64,000 nt of DNA from Mycobacterium sp. 852014-50255_SCH5639931 (GTDB lineage Bacteria; Actinomycetota; Actinomycetes; Mycobacteriales; Mycobacteriaceae): contig NZ_LZSV01000002.1 of NCBI RefSeq assembly GCF_001665605.1, positions 310,001 through 374,000 of the forward strand, in the 5' to 3' direction. How positions within the stretch are numbered: the stretch's first letter is position 1; the number at the start of each line of letters is the position of its first letter. This document shows, in pieces, positions 44,218 through 54,015 of this stretch. A program made the translations under genes and the position numbers. The notes beneath the pieces were generated by a model that ran no database searches, was not told the DNA's origin, and saw only the letters and a list, made by a program, of their open reading frames with translations.

Positions 44218-44784
44218 TCAGGCTTCCAGCCAGCGTCTGGTTCGCGGGTGCATCGCCAGCACCACGCTGGCGATCGGGAGCAGCGGCAGCAGGTGCACTA
44301 TCCACGCGACGCGGGCACCGGCGATGAACACCCCCAGGTAGGTCAGCACAGCGACCACGGCGCCGGCCACGATGAGGTAACGCCCAAAAGGCCGGCGCTG
44401 CAGCAACATGATCACGCCGGAAACGGTGGTCGTGGCGAACACCAGGGTCAGAAACGCGACGGCGATGCAAAAGAGACGATCGGTTCGCCACCAGCCGGCG
44501 ATCAGGTCGGTCGCCACCACCGACGTGGCCCACCCGCTGATGATGCTGACGGCGCAGGCGGCGACGGCCGTCCGGTCACTCGGCTCACCCGAAGTGGCTT
44601 GGCGTCCCGCGCGAGCGGCGCCCTGGTACGGCGGTGGCTGCGGGGGGATGAGGCTGGTCGGGGATTCCGGTGTTATCGGGATCGGCCCGGTCGGTGCGCG
44701 GCGGATGATCCGCGTCTTGGAGTCCGACGGCGACGTGGACTCGGGCGGCTGCGGACCGGGAGGTGGTTGATTCGGCGCGGTCAC
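44218..44784 (-). CDS. Four-TM membrane protein, proline-rich N-terminus
   Basis: 188 residues. A cytoplasmic proline-rich region (about 1-65) precedes four hydrophobic segments (about 70-90, 100-125, 135-155, 160-178), ending in HPRTRRWLEA. No catalytic motif. The GTG at 44784 is two bases past the stop of the M23 peptidase upstream on the same strand, so the two are co-transcribed and may both act at the envelope. Function unknown. Confidence 0.72.
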   Translation of the reverse strand: MTAPNQPPPGPQPPESTSPSDSKTRIIRRAPTGPIPITPESPTSLIPPQPPPYQGAARAGRQATSGEPSDRTAVAACAVSIISGWATSVVATDLIAGWWRTDRLFCIAVAFLTLVFATTTVSGVIMLLQRRPFGRYLIVAGAVVAVLTYLGVFIAGARVAWIVHLLPLLPIASVVLAMHPRTRRWLEA

Positions 44785-44785
44785 C

Positions 44786-45907
44786 TCAACCAGCGTAGTT
44801 ACCGACCATAAGACCCCGCTTAGCCAGCCACGGGACGGGGTCGATCCGTTCGGTGCCGCCCTGGAGCACCTCGAAATGCAGGTGCGGGCCGGTGGAATTG
44901 CCGCGGTTGCCCATGGTGGCGATCTGGTCCCCGGCCATCACGCGCTGGCCGACGCTGACCAGCGTCGTGTTGACGTGGCCGTAGAGCGTGACCGTGCCGT
45001 CGGCGTGGCGGAGCTTGACCAACGCCCCGTAACCGGCGGCCGGCCCGGAGTCGATGACGACGCCGTCGGACACCGCGTAGATCGGTGTGCCGATCGAGTT
45101 GGCCAGGTCGATGCCGGCGTGCAGCACGCCCCAGCGGTAACCGAAATTCGAGGTGAAGATGCCCTTCGTCGGCATCACATAGAGCGGCTGCTGCAATCGC
45201 GCCTCACGCTGAGCGCGATCGTTGGCGTAGGCGACGCCCTTGGCGAGCTCCTGGTTGTGCAGGGCGGCGGTCGCCGCCGGCTCGAGCGCGACCACCTGGG
45301 GGCCGCGGATGGTGTTGCTGTTGCCCGATCCGCCGGTGAGCGCCGACGCGTTCGCGGTCAGCACGGCCTCGGTCTTGGGGGTGTCGGCATGGCTGGTGGC
45401 GGTGTGGGCCGCCGCGGCGGCCGCGCCGGCCGCCATCGCCGAGATCAGCAGGCGGCCCCGGGCCGCGCTGGTCGGTTCCTTGCGATGCTGCCCGCCGCGT
45501 CGTGCCACACCGACGACGTCGTGCGCGCGACCGATGCGGGGCTCGGCGGCGGACCTGACGATCACCCGCGGCAGCACCTCGGTGACCGGGGCGGCCAGCC
45601 ACAGCGGGGCCGGGTCGTCGGCCTCGTTCAGGTCGTCGAGTTCGGGGGCCAGCAAGACCTGCGCTTCGTTGTCGAAGGTCGAGTCGTTGCTGTAGTCGAG
45701 GTCGCCGAGATCCCTGACCTCTTCGCGCCAATCCAGATCATCGAAGTCGAAGCCGTCGAGCGGGAGGATCTCGGTGACCTCGTTGCGATGGGGCTCAATC
45801 CCTCGGCCGCCGGCCGCGCGACCAACCCGCACCACACCTGCTGTTTCAGCAGTAGAAGGAGCCAAACGATGCTGGGGCAAGCTGAAATGTCCTCGTATCG
45901 TGACCAT
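44786..45907 (-). CDS. M23-family (LytM-type) metallopeptidase
   Basis: 373 residues. An N-terminal acidic region (about 45-105) is followed by a hydrophobic Ala-rich segment (about 150-168) that may anchor or export the protein. The C-terminal M23/LytM domain reads [27 protein letters not shown] (HxxxD zinc ligands), [16 protein letters not shown] and GPHLHFEV (HxH). It should cut peptidoglycan cross-links if all ligands are functional. Position matches Rv0950c (332 aa). ATG at 45907. The CRP-like site at 45983 lies between it and sucC and could affect either. Confidence 0.88.
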   Translation of the reverse strand: MVTIRGHFSLPQHRLAPSTAETAGVVRVGRAAGGRGIEPHRNEVTEILPLDGFDFDDLDWREEVRDLGDLDYSNDSTFDNEAQVLLAPELDDLNEADDPAPLWLAAPVTEVLPRVIVRSAAEPRIGRAHDVVGVARRGGQHRKEPTSAARGRLLISAMAAGAAAAAAHTATSHADTPKTEAVLTANASALTGGSGNSNTIRGPQVVALEPAATAALHNQELAKGVAYANDRAQREARLQQPLYVMPTKGIFTSNFGYRWGVLHAGIDLANSIGTPIYAVSDGVVIDSGPAAGYGALVKLRHADGTVTLYGHVNTTLVSVGQRVMAGDQIATMGNRGNSTGPHLHFEVLQGGTERIDPVPWLAKRGLMVGNYAG

Positions 45908-45982
45908 ACCGTTATCTGGACCCTAGGACGGTATCCGCTGACGTGCGGAGCTGGCAACCTCGTCGCGCAATCCGATTGAAAT

Positions 45983-45998
45983 TGTGATTTGGGTCACG
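45983..45998. promoter_or_regulatory. CRP-type site upstream of sucCD and the M23 gene
   Basis: TGTGA-TTTGGG-TCACG, matching the mycobacterial CRP (Rv3676) consensus TGTGAnnnnnnTCACA at 9 of 10 specified bases. It lies 76 bp from the M23 start and 158 bp from sucC, in the divergent spacer. Confidence 0.65.
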
Positions 45999-46155
45999 AA
46001 CGGGGTACGCCGCGATGTCGTGAGCTGTGCCACATCGCCCGACGCGCCGGTAAAGGCCGGTAGGAGGGTCGATACAGTTCGTCCGTGCGAGTTGCCGAAC
46101 GCGGCACCGCCCACCAAGAGGCCTAGTAGTTGAGTCGAGCGAAGACAGAGAGACC

Positions 46156-47319
46156 ATGGACCTTTTCGAGTATCAAGCAAAAGAATTGTTCGCCAAGCAC
46201 AACGTACCGACTACGCCGGGGCGGGTGACCGACACCGCCGAGGGCGCTCGGGAGATCGCCACCGAAATCGGCCGTCCGGTGATGGTCAAGGCGCAGGTGA
46301 AGGTCGGCGGGCGCGGCAAAGCTGGTGGCGTCAAGTACGCGGCGACGCCCGAGGACGCTTACGAACACGCCAAGAACATCCTCGGCCTCGACATCAAGGG
46401 TCACGTCGTCAAGAAGCTGCTGGTCGCCGAGGCCAGCGACATCGCCGAGGAGTACTACATCTCCTTCCTGCTGGATCGGGCCAACCGGACCTACCTGGCC
46501 ATGTGCTCGGTCGAGGGCGGCATGGAAATCGAGGAGGTCGCCGCCACCAAGCCCGAGCGGCTGGCCAAGGTTGCGGTGGACGCCGTCGACGGGGTCGACC
46601 TGGAGACCGCGCGTTCCATCGCCGAGCAGGGCCACTTGCCGGCCGAGGTGCTCGACGCGGCCGCGGTGACCATCAACAAGCTGTGGGAGCTCTTCGTCGC
46701 CGAGGACGCCACGCTGGTCGAGGTCAACCCGCTGGTGCGCGACCCGAAAGACCAAATCCTGGCGCTGGACGGCAAAATCACGCTCGATGCGAATGCCGAC
46801 TTCCGCCACCCCGAGCACGCGGAATTCGAAGACCGTGCCTCGACCGACCCGCTTGAGCTCAAGGCCAAAGAGCACGACCTCAACTACGTGAAGCTGGACG
46901 GCCAGGTCGGCATCATCGGTAACGGCGCGGGCCTGGTGATGTCCACGCTCGACGTCGTCGCGTACGCGGGCGAAAAGCACAACGGCGTCAAGCCGGCTAA
47001 CTTCCTGGACATCGGCGGTGGCGCATCGGCCGAAGTCATGGCCGCGGGGCTGGACGTCATTCTGACCGACGAGCAGGTCAAGAGCGTCTTCGTGAACGTG
47101 TTCGGGGGCATCACCTCGTGCGACGCCGTCGCCAACGGAATCGTGACGGCGCTGAACATGCTCGGTGACGAGGCCAATAAGCCGCTCGTCGTCCGCCTCG
47201 ACGGCAACAACGTCGACGAGGGTCGCCGCATCCTCGCCCAAGCCAACCACCCGCTGGTGATCCAGGCCGAGACCATGGACGCCGGCGCCGACAAAGCCGC
47301 CGAGCTGGCGAACAAGTAA
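46156..47319 (+). CDS. sucC: Succinyl-CoA synthetase beta subunit
   Basis: 387 residues. Forms succinyl-CoA synthetase with SucD in the TCA cycle. ATP-grasp N-terminal half: [20 protein letters not shown] and [21 protein letters not shown]-terminal flavodoxin-like half: [20 protein letters not shown] and [10 protein letters not shown]. Normal length (M. tuberculosis 387 aa). ATG with AGAGAG upstream. sucD starts 12 bp after its stop. Confidence 0.97.
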   Translation: MDLFEYQAKELFAKHNVPTTPGRVTDTAEGAREIATEIGRPVMVKAQVKVGGRGKAGGVKYAATPEDAYEHAKNILGLDIKGHVVKKLLVAEASDIAEEYYISFLLDRANRTYLAMCSVEGGMEIEEVAATKPERLAKVAVDAVDGVDLETARSIAEQGHLPAEVLDAAAVTINKLWELFVAEDATLVEVNPLVRDPKDQILALDGKITLDANADFRHPEHAEFEDRASTDPLELKAKEHDLNYVKLDGQVGIIGNGAGLVMSTLDVVAYAGEKHNGVKPANFLDIGGGASAEVMAAGLDVILTDEQVKSVFVNVFGGITSCDAVANGIVTALNMLGDEANKPLVVRLDGNNVDEGRRILAQANHPLVIQAETMDAGADKAAELANK

Positions 47320-47331
47320 GGGAGCCAAGCA

Positions 47332-48234
47332 ATGTCGATCTTCCTGAACAAGGACTCGAAGGTCATCGTCCAGGGCATCACCGGCGGCGAGGGCACCAAG
47401 CACACCGCACTCATGCTCAAAGCCGGCACTCAGGTGGTGGGCGGGGTGAACGCCCGCAAGGCGGGCACCACCGTCTCGCACGTCGACCCCGTCGGCAAGG
47501 ACGTCGAACTCCCGGTGTTCGGCACGGTCGCGGAAGCGATCAAGGAGACCGGCGCCAACGTGTCCGTCGTCTTCGTGCCGCCGAAATTCGCCAAGGACGC
47601 GATCATCGAGGCCATCGACGCCGAGATCCCGCTGCTGGTGGTCATCACCGAGGGAATTCCGGTGCAGGACACCGCATACGCGTGGGCCTACAACCTGGAC
47701 AAGGGTCACAAGACGCGCATCATCGGGCCGAACTGCCCCGGCATCATCACCCCGGGCGAGGCGCTGGCGGGCATCACGCCCGCCAACATCAGCGGCCCCG
47801 GGCCCGTCGGGCTGGTCTCCAAGTCCGGCACCCTGACCTACCAAATGATGTACGAGCTGCGCGATTTCGGCTTCTCCACCTCGATCGGCATCGGCGGGGA
47901 CCCGGTCATCGGCACCACCCACATCGACGCCATCGAGGCCTTCGAGAAGGACCCCGACACCAAGGTCATCGTGATGATCGGTGAGATCGGTGGCGACGCC
48001 GAGGAGCGCGCGGCCGACTACATCAAGGCCAACGTCTCCAAGCCGGTTGTCGGCTACGTCGCGGGATTCACTGCGCCGGAAGGCAAGACGATGGGCCACG
48101 CGGGCGCGATCGTGTCCGGCTCGTCGGGCACCGCGGCCGCCAAGAAGGAGGCCTTGGAGGCGGCCGGCGTCAAGGTGGGCAAGACGCCGTCGGAGACCGC
48201 GGCGCTGGCCAGGGAGATCCTGCAGAGCCTGTAG
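47332..48234 (+). CDS. sucD: Succinyl-CoA synthetase alpha subunit
   Basis: 300 residues. N-terminal CoA-binding Rossmann domain: [28 protein letters not shown]-terminal ligase domain with active-site His in [10 protein letters not shown] and nearby [11 protein letters not shown]. Partner of SucC; RBS AAGGGAG before the ATG. Followed by a spacer with a palindromic repeat. Confidence 0.97.
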   Translation: MSIFLNKDSKVIVQGITGGEGTKHTALMLKAGTQVVGGVNARKAGTTVSHVDPVGKDVELPVFGTVAEAIKETGANVSVVFVPPKFAKDAIIEAIDAEIPLLVVITEGIPVQDTAYAWAYNLDKGHKTRIIGPNCPGIITPGEALAGITPANISGPGPVGLVSKSGTLTYQMMYELRDFGFSTSIGIGGDPVIGTTHIDAIEAFEKDPDTKVIVMIGEIGGDAEERAADYIKANVSKPVVGYVAGFTAPEGKTMGHAGAIVSGSSGTAAAKKEALEAAGVKVGKTPSETAALAREILQSL

Positions 48235-48238
48235 CGGT

Positions 48239-48286
48239 CGTGGTGATCGCGAGCGCGGCATAGCCGGGTGAAGCGGGTCGCCACCA
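48239..48286. repeat. Single copy of interspersed palindromic repeat
   Basis: GTGGTGATCGCGAGCGCGG at one end and AAGCGGGTCGCCACC at the other can pair. It resembles each unit of the tandem repeat at 40735-40846 in core composition (GCGAGCGCGGCATAGCCGGG), and elements I recall from other mycobacterial intergenic regions. It lies just after sucD. Confidence 0.55.
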
Positions 48287-48348
48287 TCGAACCGCCGTGG
48301 CGACCCCCGATTAGGCCGGGAGACGGACCTGCGGTAGATAGTTGGTCT

Positions 48349-49869
48349 ATGAATCTCGACCCGAACACCCCCGTCGTCGTCGGTGTGGGGCAGGCCGCCG
48401 AACGCATCGACGACCCGAACTACCGCGGGATGTCGCCGGTCGAGCTGGCCGCCGCTGCGGCCCGGGCCGCCGTCGGCGACTGCGGCGTCGAGGACGCCGC
48501 GTCGGCCATCGACACCGTGGCCGGCGTCCGGCAGTTCGAGATCTCCGGTGTCATCAACGCCCCGCTGGGACGGTCGAACAACTACCCGCGATCCGTGGCC
48601 AACCGCATCGGTGCGGCGCCCGCTCGCGCGATCCTCGAGATCGTCGGCGGCCAGGGGCCGCAGCGCCTGATCAGCGAGCTGGCGGCGGAGATCGCGGCGG
48701 GCCGCTCCCGGGTCGCGATGGTGTTCGGTTCGGATGCCACCTCGACGCTGCGCTACTTCGCGAAAGCCGAAGCCAAGCCCGACTTCACCGAGACGGTCGA
48801 CGGGGACTTGGAAGACCGGGGCCAGGGCATCGAGAAGCTTGTCTCGCGCTACACCGTCATGCACGGGCTGACCAGCGCGCCGATCCAGTACGCGCTGCTG
48901 GAAAACGCACGGCGGGCCGGGACCGGCCTGGGCCCGGCGGAATACCGGCGGCGGATGGGCGAGCTGTTCGCGCCGTTCACCAAGATCGCCGCCAGCAATC
49001 CGTTCGCCGCCGCGCCGGTGGAGCGCACGGTCGACGAACTGATCACCGTGACCGACCGCAACCGGATGATCGCGGAGCCGTACCCGCGCCTGATGGTCGC
49101 CCGCGACCAGGTGAACCAGGGCGCGGCCGCGCTGCTGATGTCGGTCGACGCGGCGCGTCGTCTCGGGGTGCCCGAGGAGAACTGGGTGTACCTGCACGGC
49201 CACGCCGATATCGAGGAACAGGCGCTGCTCGAGCGGCCCGATCTCGGGCATGCGCCGTCGCACGTGCTGGCGGTGCGTGAGGCGCTGGCGATGGCCGGCA
49301 TCGGCATCGACGACGTCGCCGCCTTCGATCTGTACAGCTGCTTTCCGGTGCCGGTGTTCAACATCTGCGACGGCATGGGCATCGCGCCCGACGATCCGCG
49401 CGGCCTGACCCTAACCGGCGGGCTGCCGTTCTTCGGAGGCGCGGGCAACAACTATTCGATGCATGCCGTCGCCGAGACCGTCGCGCAAATGCGAAGGGCA
49501 CCAGGGGAATTCGGACTGGTGGGCGCCAACGGTGGCATCCTGAGCAAGTATTCGGTCGGCGTGTACTCCACCACCCCGGCGGAGTGGAAGCCCGACCGCA
49601 GCGCGCAGGCGCAGGCTCAGGTCGCCGACTGGCCGACCTTGTCGGTGACCGAGCACGCCGACGGCGCCGGCACCGTCGAGACCTACACGGTACGGCGCGA
49701 CGATGGCCGCCCGACCGGGATCATCGTCGGCCGACTCGACGACGGCAGCCGGTTCCTGTCCACCACCGAGGACGACGACTTGATCGCGCTGCTGATCGAC
49801 GGCGACCCACTCGGGAACTCGGTGCGGGTGCGCTCCTTCGACTACGGCAACCGCTGCACGCTGGCCTGA
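48349..49869 (+). CDS. Thiolase-like protein without nucleophilic Cys
   Basis: 506 residues, thiolase fold with a C-terminal extension (about 420-506, OB-fold-like). N-terminal motif TPVVVGVGQAAERID and C-terminal DLYSCFPVPVFNICDG and GGAGNNYSMHAVAE place it in the SCP-x/acetyl-CoA acetyltransferase-related group. At the usual nucleophile site (CaSG) it has IVGGQGPQ, so the acylated Cys is missing and classical thiolysis is unlikely. The ATG at 48349 is preferred over frames from 48268. I do not recall a counterpart at this site in M. tuberculosis. It converges on the KstR-box oxidoreductase. Confidence 0.82.
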   Translation: MNLDPNTPVVVGVGQAAERIDDPNYRGMSPVELAAAAARAAVGDCGVEDAASAIDTVAGVRQFEISGVINAPLGRSNNYPRSVANRIGAAPARAILEIVGGQGPQRLISELAAEIAAGRSRVAMVFGSDATSTLRYFAKAEAKPDFTETVDGDLEDRGQGIEKLVSRYTVMHGLTSAPIQYALLENARRAGTGLGPAEYRRRMGELFAPFTKIAASNPFAAAPVERTVDELITVTDRNRMIAEPYPRLMVARDQVNQGAAALLMSVDAARRLGVPEENWVYLHGHADIEEQALLERPDLGHAPSHVLAVREALAMAGIGIDDVAAFDLYSCFPVPVFNICDGMGIAPDDPRGLTLTGGLPFFGGAGNNYSMHAVAETVAQMRRAPGEFGLVGANGGILSKYSVGVYSTTPAEWKPDRSAQAQAQVADWPTLSVTEHADGAGTVETYTVRRDDGRPTGIIVGRLDDGSRFLSTTEDDDLIALLIDGDPLGNSVRVRSFDYGNRCTLA

Positions 49870-49957
49870 GGTTCGGATCCTTCCGCGACACTGAAACCAC
49901 GCACACGACACGCCGCGGACGGCCGCCGTCGTTTACGTCTCGCCGTACGAAGGGGTC

Positions 49958-50806
49958 TCAGACGAGGGCGGCCAGCTTGCCGGCTAGCCGCTCGACGTAG
50001 GCGGCGATCTCGTCCTCGGGGCGGTCGGGGAGGCCGAACAGCACCTCGGTCACCCCGAGCTCGGCCCATTTGGCGAGCTTCTCGGGAATCGGCTTGAAGT
50101 CGAGCGCGACGATCTGCGGGGCGCCGTCGCGGCCGGCGGCCGCCCAGGTGTCCTGCAGTAACTTCACCGGTTCGTCGATGTCGAAGTCGCGCGGGGTGGT
50201 GATCCAGCCGTCGGCGCTGCGGGCGATCCACTTGAAGTTCTTCTCGTTACCGGCAGCCCCGACCAGCACGGGAATGTGCGGCTGCACGGGCTTGGGCCAC
50301 GCCCAGCTCGGCCCGAACTTGACGAACTCGCCGTCGTAGGCCGCTTCCTCCTTGGTCCACAGCTCCCGCATGGCTTCGATGTATTCGCGCAGCATGGTGC
50401 GGCGCCTCGCGGGCGGCACGCCGTGATCGGCGAGCTCGTCGGTGTTCCACCCGAACCCGACGCCGAGGCTGACGCGTCCGCCGGACAAATGGTCGAGGGT
50501 GGCAATGCTTTTCGCCAGCGTGATCGGGTCGTGTTCGACGGGCAGCGCCACCGCGGTGGACAGCCGCACCCGTGACGTGACGGCGCACGCCGCGCCCAGG
50601 CTTACCCATGGGTCTAGCGTCCGCATGTAGCGGTCGTCGGGCAGCGACGCGTCGCCCGTCGTCGGGTGCGCCGCCTCGCGCTTGATCGGGATGTGGGTGT
50701 GTTCCGGCACGTAAAAGGTCGTGAAGCCGTGTTCGTCGGCAAGCTTCGCGGCCGACGCCGGAGAGATGCCACGGTCGCTGGTAAAAAGCACAAGCCCGTA
50801 ATCCAT
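49958..50806 (-). CDS. F420-dependent LLM-class oxidoreductase (second KstR-box gene)
   Basis: 282 residues, the length of Rv0953c. LLM barrel: [40 protein letters not shown] and [20 protein letters not shown]. Likely F420-dependent; substrate unknown. The ATG at 50806 fits the family start; upstream frames are spurious. A KstR-type palindrome lies only 9 bp upstream of the ATG, so repressor binding would block transcription directly and the mRNA leader must be very short. Regulation matches the oxidoreductase at 30231-31097. Confidence 0.9.
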   Translation of the reverse strand: MDYGLVLFTSDRGISPASAAKLADEHGFTTFYVPEHTHIPIKREAAHPTTGDASLPDDRYMRTLDPWVSLGAACAVTSRVRLSTAVALPVEHDPITLAKSIATLDHLSGGRVSLGVGFGWNTDELADHGVPPARRRTMLREYIEAMRELWTKEEAAYDGEFVKFGPSWAWPKPVQPHIPVLVGAAGNEKNFKWIARSADGWITTPRDFDIDEPVKLLQDTWAAAGRDGAPQIVALDFKPIPEKLAKWAELGVTEVLFGLPDRPEDEIAAYVERLAGKLAALV

Positions 50807-50815
50807 GGAGAGAAT

Positions 50816-50829
50816 TAGAACGTGTTCTA
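50816..50829. promoter_or_regulatory. KstR-type palindrome, second copy
   Basis: TAGAAC-GT-GTTCTA, identical on this strand to the 14-mer at 31135-31148 and matching TnnAACnnGTTnnA. It lies immediately upstream of the F420-type oxidoreductase. Confidence 0.75.
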
Positions 50830-51051
50830 CCTGCGCTGAGCAAGCTGCCGTCGTGGCGGCACGGATCGGCGCCCAAGCCGGTGGCCACGGCACCGGCGTT
50901 CCGAAGTGCGCTAGCGTGGTTGATCGATCGCGTCGCAACGCAACCGCCGGGCACGGCGTTTATGGAACGGCGCGCCCGCAAGCACAGCGTCGCGACGCAA
51001 CTGTGGCGCCCGCAAAGGCACTTCAAGGCACTGGAAGCAACAGGAGGAGCC

Positions 51052-51936
51052 ATGACCTACTCGCCCGGTAGCCCCGGATATCAGCCCGCATCACCCGGGG
51101 GCTCCTACTCAGGCGCCACGCCGTCGTTCACCAAGGACGACGACGGCACGACGAAGCTCCCGCTCTACCTGAACATCGCGGTGGTCGTGCTCGGCCTGGC
51201 GGTGTATCTGCTGAACTTCGGGCCGACGTTCACCATCGGCTCCGAGCTCGGCCCGGGCGTCGGCGGCCGGGCGGGTGACGCTGGTACAGCGGTCATCGTC
51301 GCGGTGCTGGCCACGCTGCTTGCGGGGCTGAGCCTGCTGCCCAAGGCCAAGAGCTACGCCGGAGTCGTCGCGGTCATCGCGGTCCTCGGTGCGCTGCTGG
51401 CCGTCACCGAGACGATCAACCTGCCGGCCGGCGTCGCGATCGGCTGGGCGATGTGGCCCCTGGTGGCGTGCAGCGTGCTCCAGGCGATCGCCGCTGTCGT
51501 GGTCGTCCTGCTGGAGGCGGGCGTCATCACGGCGCCGGCGCCGCGGCCCAAGTACGACCCCTACGCCCAGTACGGCCAATACGGCCAGTACGGGCAGTAC
51601 GGGCAGCAGCCCTACTACGGTCAGCCTGGCCAGCAGCAGCCGCAGCACCCCGGATACGGGTCGCAGTACGGCGGTTATCCCGCCAGCCAGGCCCCGACCC
51701 AAAGCGCGGTTCCGACCGGCGGTTTCGGTGCCCAGCCGCAGTCCGGGCCCCAAGCGACCGCGCAACAAGGACCGTCCACGCCGCCCACCGGCTTCCCCAG
51801 CTTCAGTCCGCCGCCCGCGGCCGGCTCGGGCTCCGAGGGTTCGGCGCCCAACTACTCCAACCAGGGCGGGGGCCAGCAGCCGTACGGGCAGGAGCAGCAG
51901 CCGCCCTCGTCGCCGTCTGGTCCAGCGCCCTCCTAA
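51052..51936 (+). CDS. 34 kDa antigen-type membrane protein (DUF5336)
   Basis: 294 residues. N-terminal Pro/Gly/Ser segment, then four hydrophobic segments (about 38-58, 78-96, 103-120, 128-155), then a long Gln/Gly/Pro-rich C-terminal tail with consecutive YGQ repeats. This is the layout of the 34 kDa antigenic protein of M. avium subsp. paratuberculosis and of Rv0954. Its tail should be outside the membrane or disordered. ATG with a strong AGGAGGAG RBS. Followed by a multi-pass membrane protein 39 bp downstream. Confidence 0.9.
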   Translation: MTYSPGSPGYQPASPGGSYSGATPSFTKDDDGTTKLPLYLNIAVVVLGLAVYLLNFGPTFTIGSELGPGVGGRAGDAGTAVIVAVLATLLAGLSLLPKAKSYAGVVAVIAVLGALLAVTETINLPAGVAIGWAMWPLVACSVLQAIAAVVVVLLEAGVITAPAPRPKYDPYAQYGQYGQYGQYGQQPYYGQPGQQQPQHPGYGSQYGGYPASQAPTQSAVPTGGFGAQPQSGPQATAQQGPSTPPTGFPSFSPPPAAGSGSEGSAPNYSNQGGGQQPYGQEQQPPSSPSGPAPS

Positions 51937-51975
51937 CCGTGCGCCCTCGCGCCTAGTCGGGACGTACGCCGCAGA

Positions 51976-53346
51976 GTGAAAAGGGTGTCGGAAGGCGCGG
52001 ACAACCGGCCAGCGGGTGCTCGCCAGGCGCGTGACCTCGTCCGAGTCGCGTTCGGCCCGGCAGTGGTGGCCTTGGTCATCATCGCCGCGGTCACGCTGCT
52101 GCAGTTGTTGATCGCCAACAGCGACATGACCGGCGCGCTGGGCGCGACCGCCAGCATGTGGCTGGGCGTGCACCAGGTGCCGATCTCGATCGGCGGCCGC
52201 GAACTGGGCGTGATGCCGCTGCTGCCGGTGCTGCTCATGATCTGGGCGACCGCGCGCAGCACGGCGCGGGCGATCTCTCCGTATTCCTCATGGTTGGTCG
52301 TCCGCTGGGTGGTCGCGTCGGCGCTGGGCGGTCCCTTGCTGATCGCGGCGATCGCCCTGGCCGTCATCCACGACGCGTCGTCGGTGATCACCGAGCTGCA
52401 GACGCCCAGCGCTCTGCGCGCCTTCACCAGCGTGCTCGTCGTGCATGCCCTCGGCGCCGCGATCGGTGTGTGGTCCCGGGTGGGGAGAAGGGCGTTGGCG
52501 GCGTCGTCCCTGCCGTTTTGGCTCGGCGATGCCCTGCGCGCCGCGTCGGCCGGTGTCCTGGCGTTGCTCGGACTTTCCGGCTTGGTCACCGCGGCGTCGC
52601 TGGTGGTGCATTGGGCGACGATGCAAGACCTCTACGGGATCACCGATTCGATATTCGGACAGTTCAGCCTCACGGTGCTGTCAATGTTGTACGCGCCCAA
52701 CGTCATCGTCGGCACCTCGGCGATGGCGGTCGGATCCAGCGCCCACCTCGGCTTCGCGACGTTCAGTTCGTTCACCGTCTTCGGCGGCGACATTCCGGCG
52801 CTGCCGATCCTGGCCGCCGCCCCCCACCCGCCGCTCGGGCCGGCGTGGGTCGCCCTGCTCATCATCGGCGCGTCGTCCGGGGTGGCGGTCGGGCAACAGT
52901 GCGCTCGTCGGGCGCTCCCGCTGATTCCGGCGACGGCCAAGCTTCTCGTCGCCTCCGTCGCGGGGGCGTTGGCGATGTCCCTGCTCGCATACGGCGGCAG
53001 CGGCCGGCTGGGAAACTTCGGTGATGTCGGCGTCGACCAGGGCGCCTTGCTCATCGGGGTGTTCTTCTGGTTCTCGGTCGTCGGCGGGATCACCCTGGTG
53101 ATGAGCGGCGGCGTCCGGGCCCGGCCCCGGCGACCCAAGCCCGCGCCCGCCGCGGCCGAAGAACCGGCGGACTTTGCCGGAGCCTTCGACGAGGCGGACG
53201 ACGAACCGCCGCCGGATCTCGCCGATCCCGACGAGTTCGCCGCGCACGACACGCTGGACAGCGACGACGAGGCGGTGGGCGACGACAGCGCGCCGCCCCC
53301 CGACGAAGCGCGGCCGACCGCGACCGACCGCGAGCCCGGCGAGTAG
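51976..53346 (+). CDS. Multi-pass membrane protein with acidic tail (DUF6350-like)
   Basis: 456 residues. About ten hydrophobic segments over residues 25-375, followed by an acidic, disordered tail (about 395-456) rich in Asp/Glu/Pro. Position and length match Rv0955, a conserved actinobacterial membrane protein of unknown function. GTG at 51976 chosen; a GTG at 51985 is also possible. It lies directly upstream of purN, as in M. tuberculosis. Confidence 0.85.
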   Translation: MKRVSEGADNRPAGARQARDLVRVAFGPAVVALVIIAAVTLLQLLIANSDMTGALGATASMWLGVHQVPISIGGRELGVMPLLPVLLMIWATARSTARAISPYSSWLVVRWVVASALGGPLLIAAIALAVIHDASSVITELQTPSALRAFTSVLVVHALGAAIGVWSRVGRRALAASSLPFWLGDALRAASAGVLALLGLSGLVTAASLVVHWATMQDLYGITDSIFGQFSLTVLSMLYAPNVIVGTSAMAVGSSAHLGFATFSSFTVFGGDIPALPILAAAPHPPLGPAWVALLIIGASSGVAVGQQCARRALPLIPATAKLLVASVAGALAMSLLAYGGSGRLGNFGDVGVDQGALLIGVFFWFSVVGGITLVMSGGVRARPRRPKPAPAAAEEPADFAGAFDEADDEPPPDLADPDEFAAHDTLDSDDEAVGDDSAPPPDEARPTATDREPGE

Positions 53347-53367
53347 CTCCCACTAGGCTCTCTGCTT

Positions 53368-54015
53368 GTGGCCGAACCGCTCCATGTGCCCCCGAGCGCG
53401 CCGGCGCGGGTGGTGGTACTGGCATCGGGAACCGGATCGCTGCTGAGCTCCCTGCTCGACGCCGCCGTCGCCGACTACCCCGCCCGCGTGGTCGCGGTCG
53501 GCGCCGATCGCGAGTGCCTGGCCACCGAGATCGCCGCGAGGGCATCGCTGCCGACGTTCACCGCCCGGCTCGGCGATCACCCCGACCGCGCCGCCTGGGA
53601 TGCGGCCGTCACCGAAGCCACCGCCGCGCACTCGCCCGATCTGGTGGTGTCGGCGGGCTTCATGAAAATACTTGGGCCCCAGTTCCTCTCGCGATTCTAC
53701 GGCCGGATCATCAATACCCATCCGGCTTTGTTGCCGGCGTTTCCCGGCGCGCACGGCGTGGCCGATGCGTTGGCCTACGGCGTCAAGGTCACAGGTTGTA
53801 CGGTGCACCTGGTGGACGCCGGGACGGACACCGGGCCGATCCTGGCGCAGCAATCCGTGCCGGTGCTCGACGGCGACACCGAAGACGCCCTGCATGAACG
53901 CATCAAGGTCACCGAACGGAAGCTCCTGGTGGACGTGGTGGCCGAGATCGCGACCGGCGGCCTGACCCTGGTCGGAAGAACAGCGACGATCGGACGAAAG
54001 GCGACCAAGCGATGA
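53368..54015 (+). CDS. purN: Phosphoribosylglycinamide formyltransferase
   Basis: 215 residues. Transfers formyl from 10-formyl-THF to GAR in purine synthesis. Motifs: [18 protein letters not shown] (phosphate loop), [32 protein letters not shown] (catalytic Asn and His) and [19 protein letters not shown] start; TAGGCT eight bases upstream may be a -10 element, giving a leaderless mRNA. Overlaps purH by four bases (ATGA). Confidence 0.95.
   Translation: MAEPLHVPPSAPARVVVLASGTGSLLSSLLDAAVADYPARVVAVGADRECLATEIAARASLPTFTARLGDHPDRAAWDAAVTEATAAHSPDLVVSAGFMKILGPQFLSRFYGRIINTHPALLPAFPGAHGVADALAYGVKVTGCTVHLVDAGTDTGPILAQQSVPVLDGDTEDALHERIKVTERKLLVDVVAEIATGGLTLVGRTATIGRKATKR

Noticed and set aside
46123..49263. 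A 1046-codon open frame on the minus strand across sucC, sucD and the thiolase-like gene
   Set aside because: It is the mirror of three well-supported plus-strand genes in GC-rich DNA, with His/Arg/Asp-rich composition and no domain or RBS.
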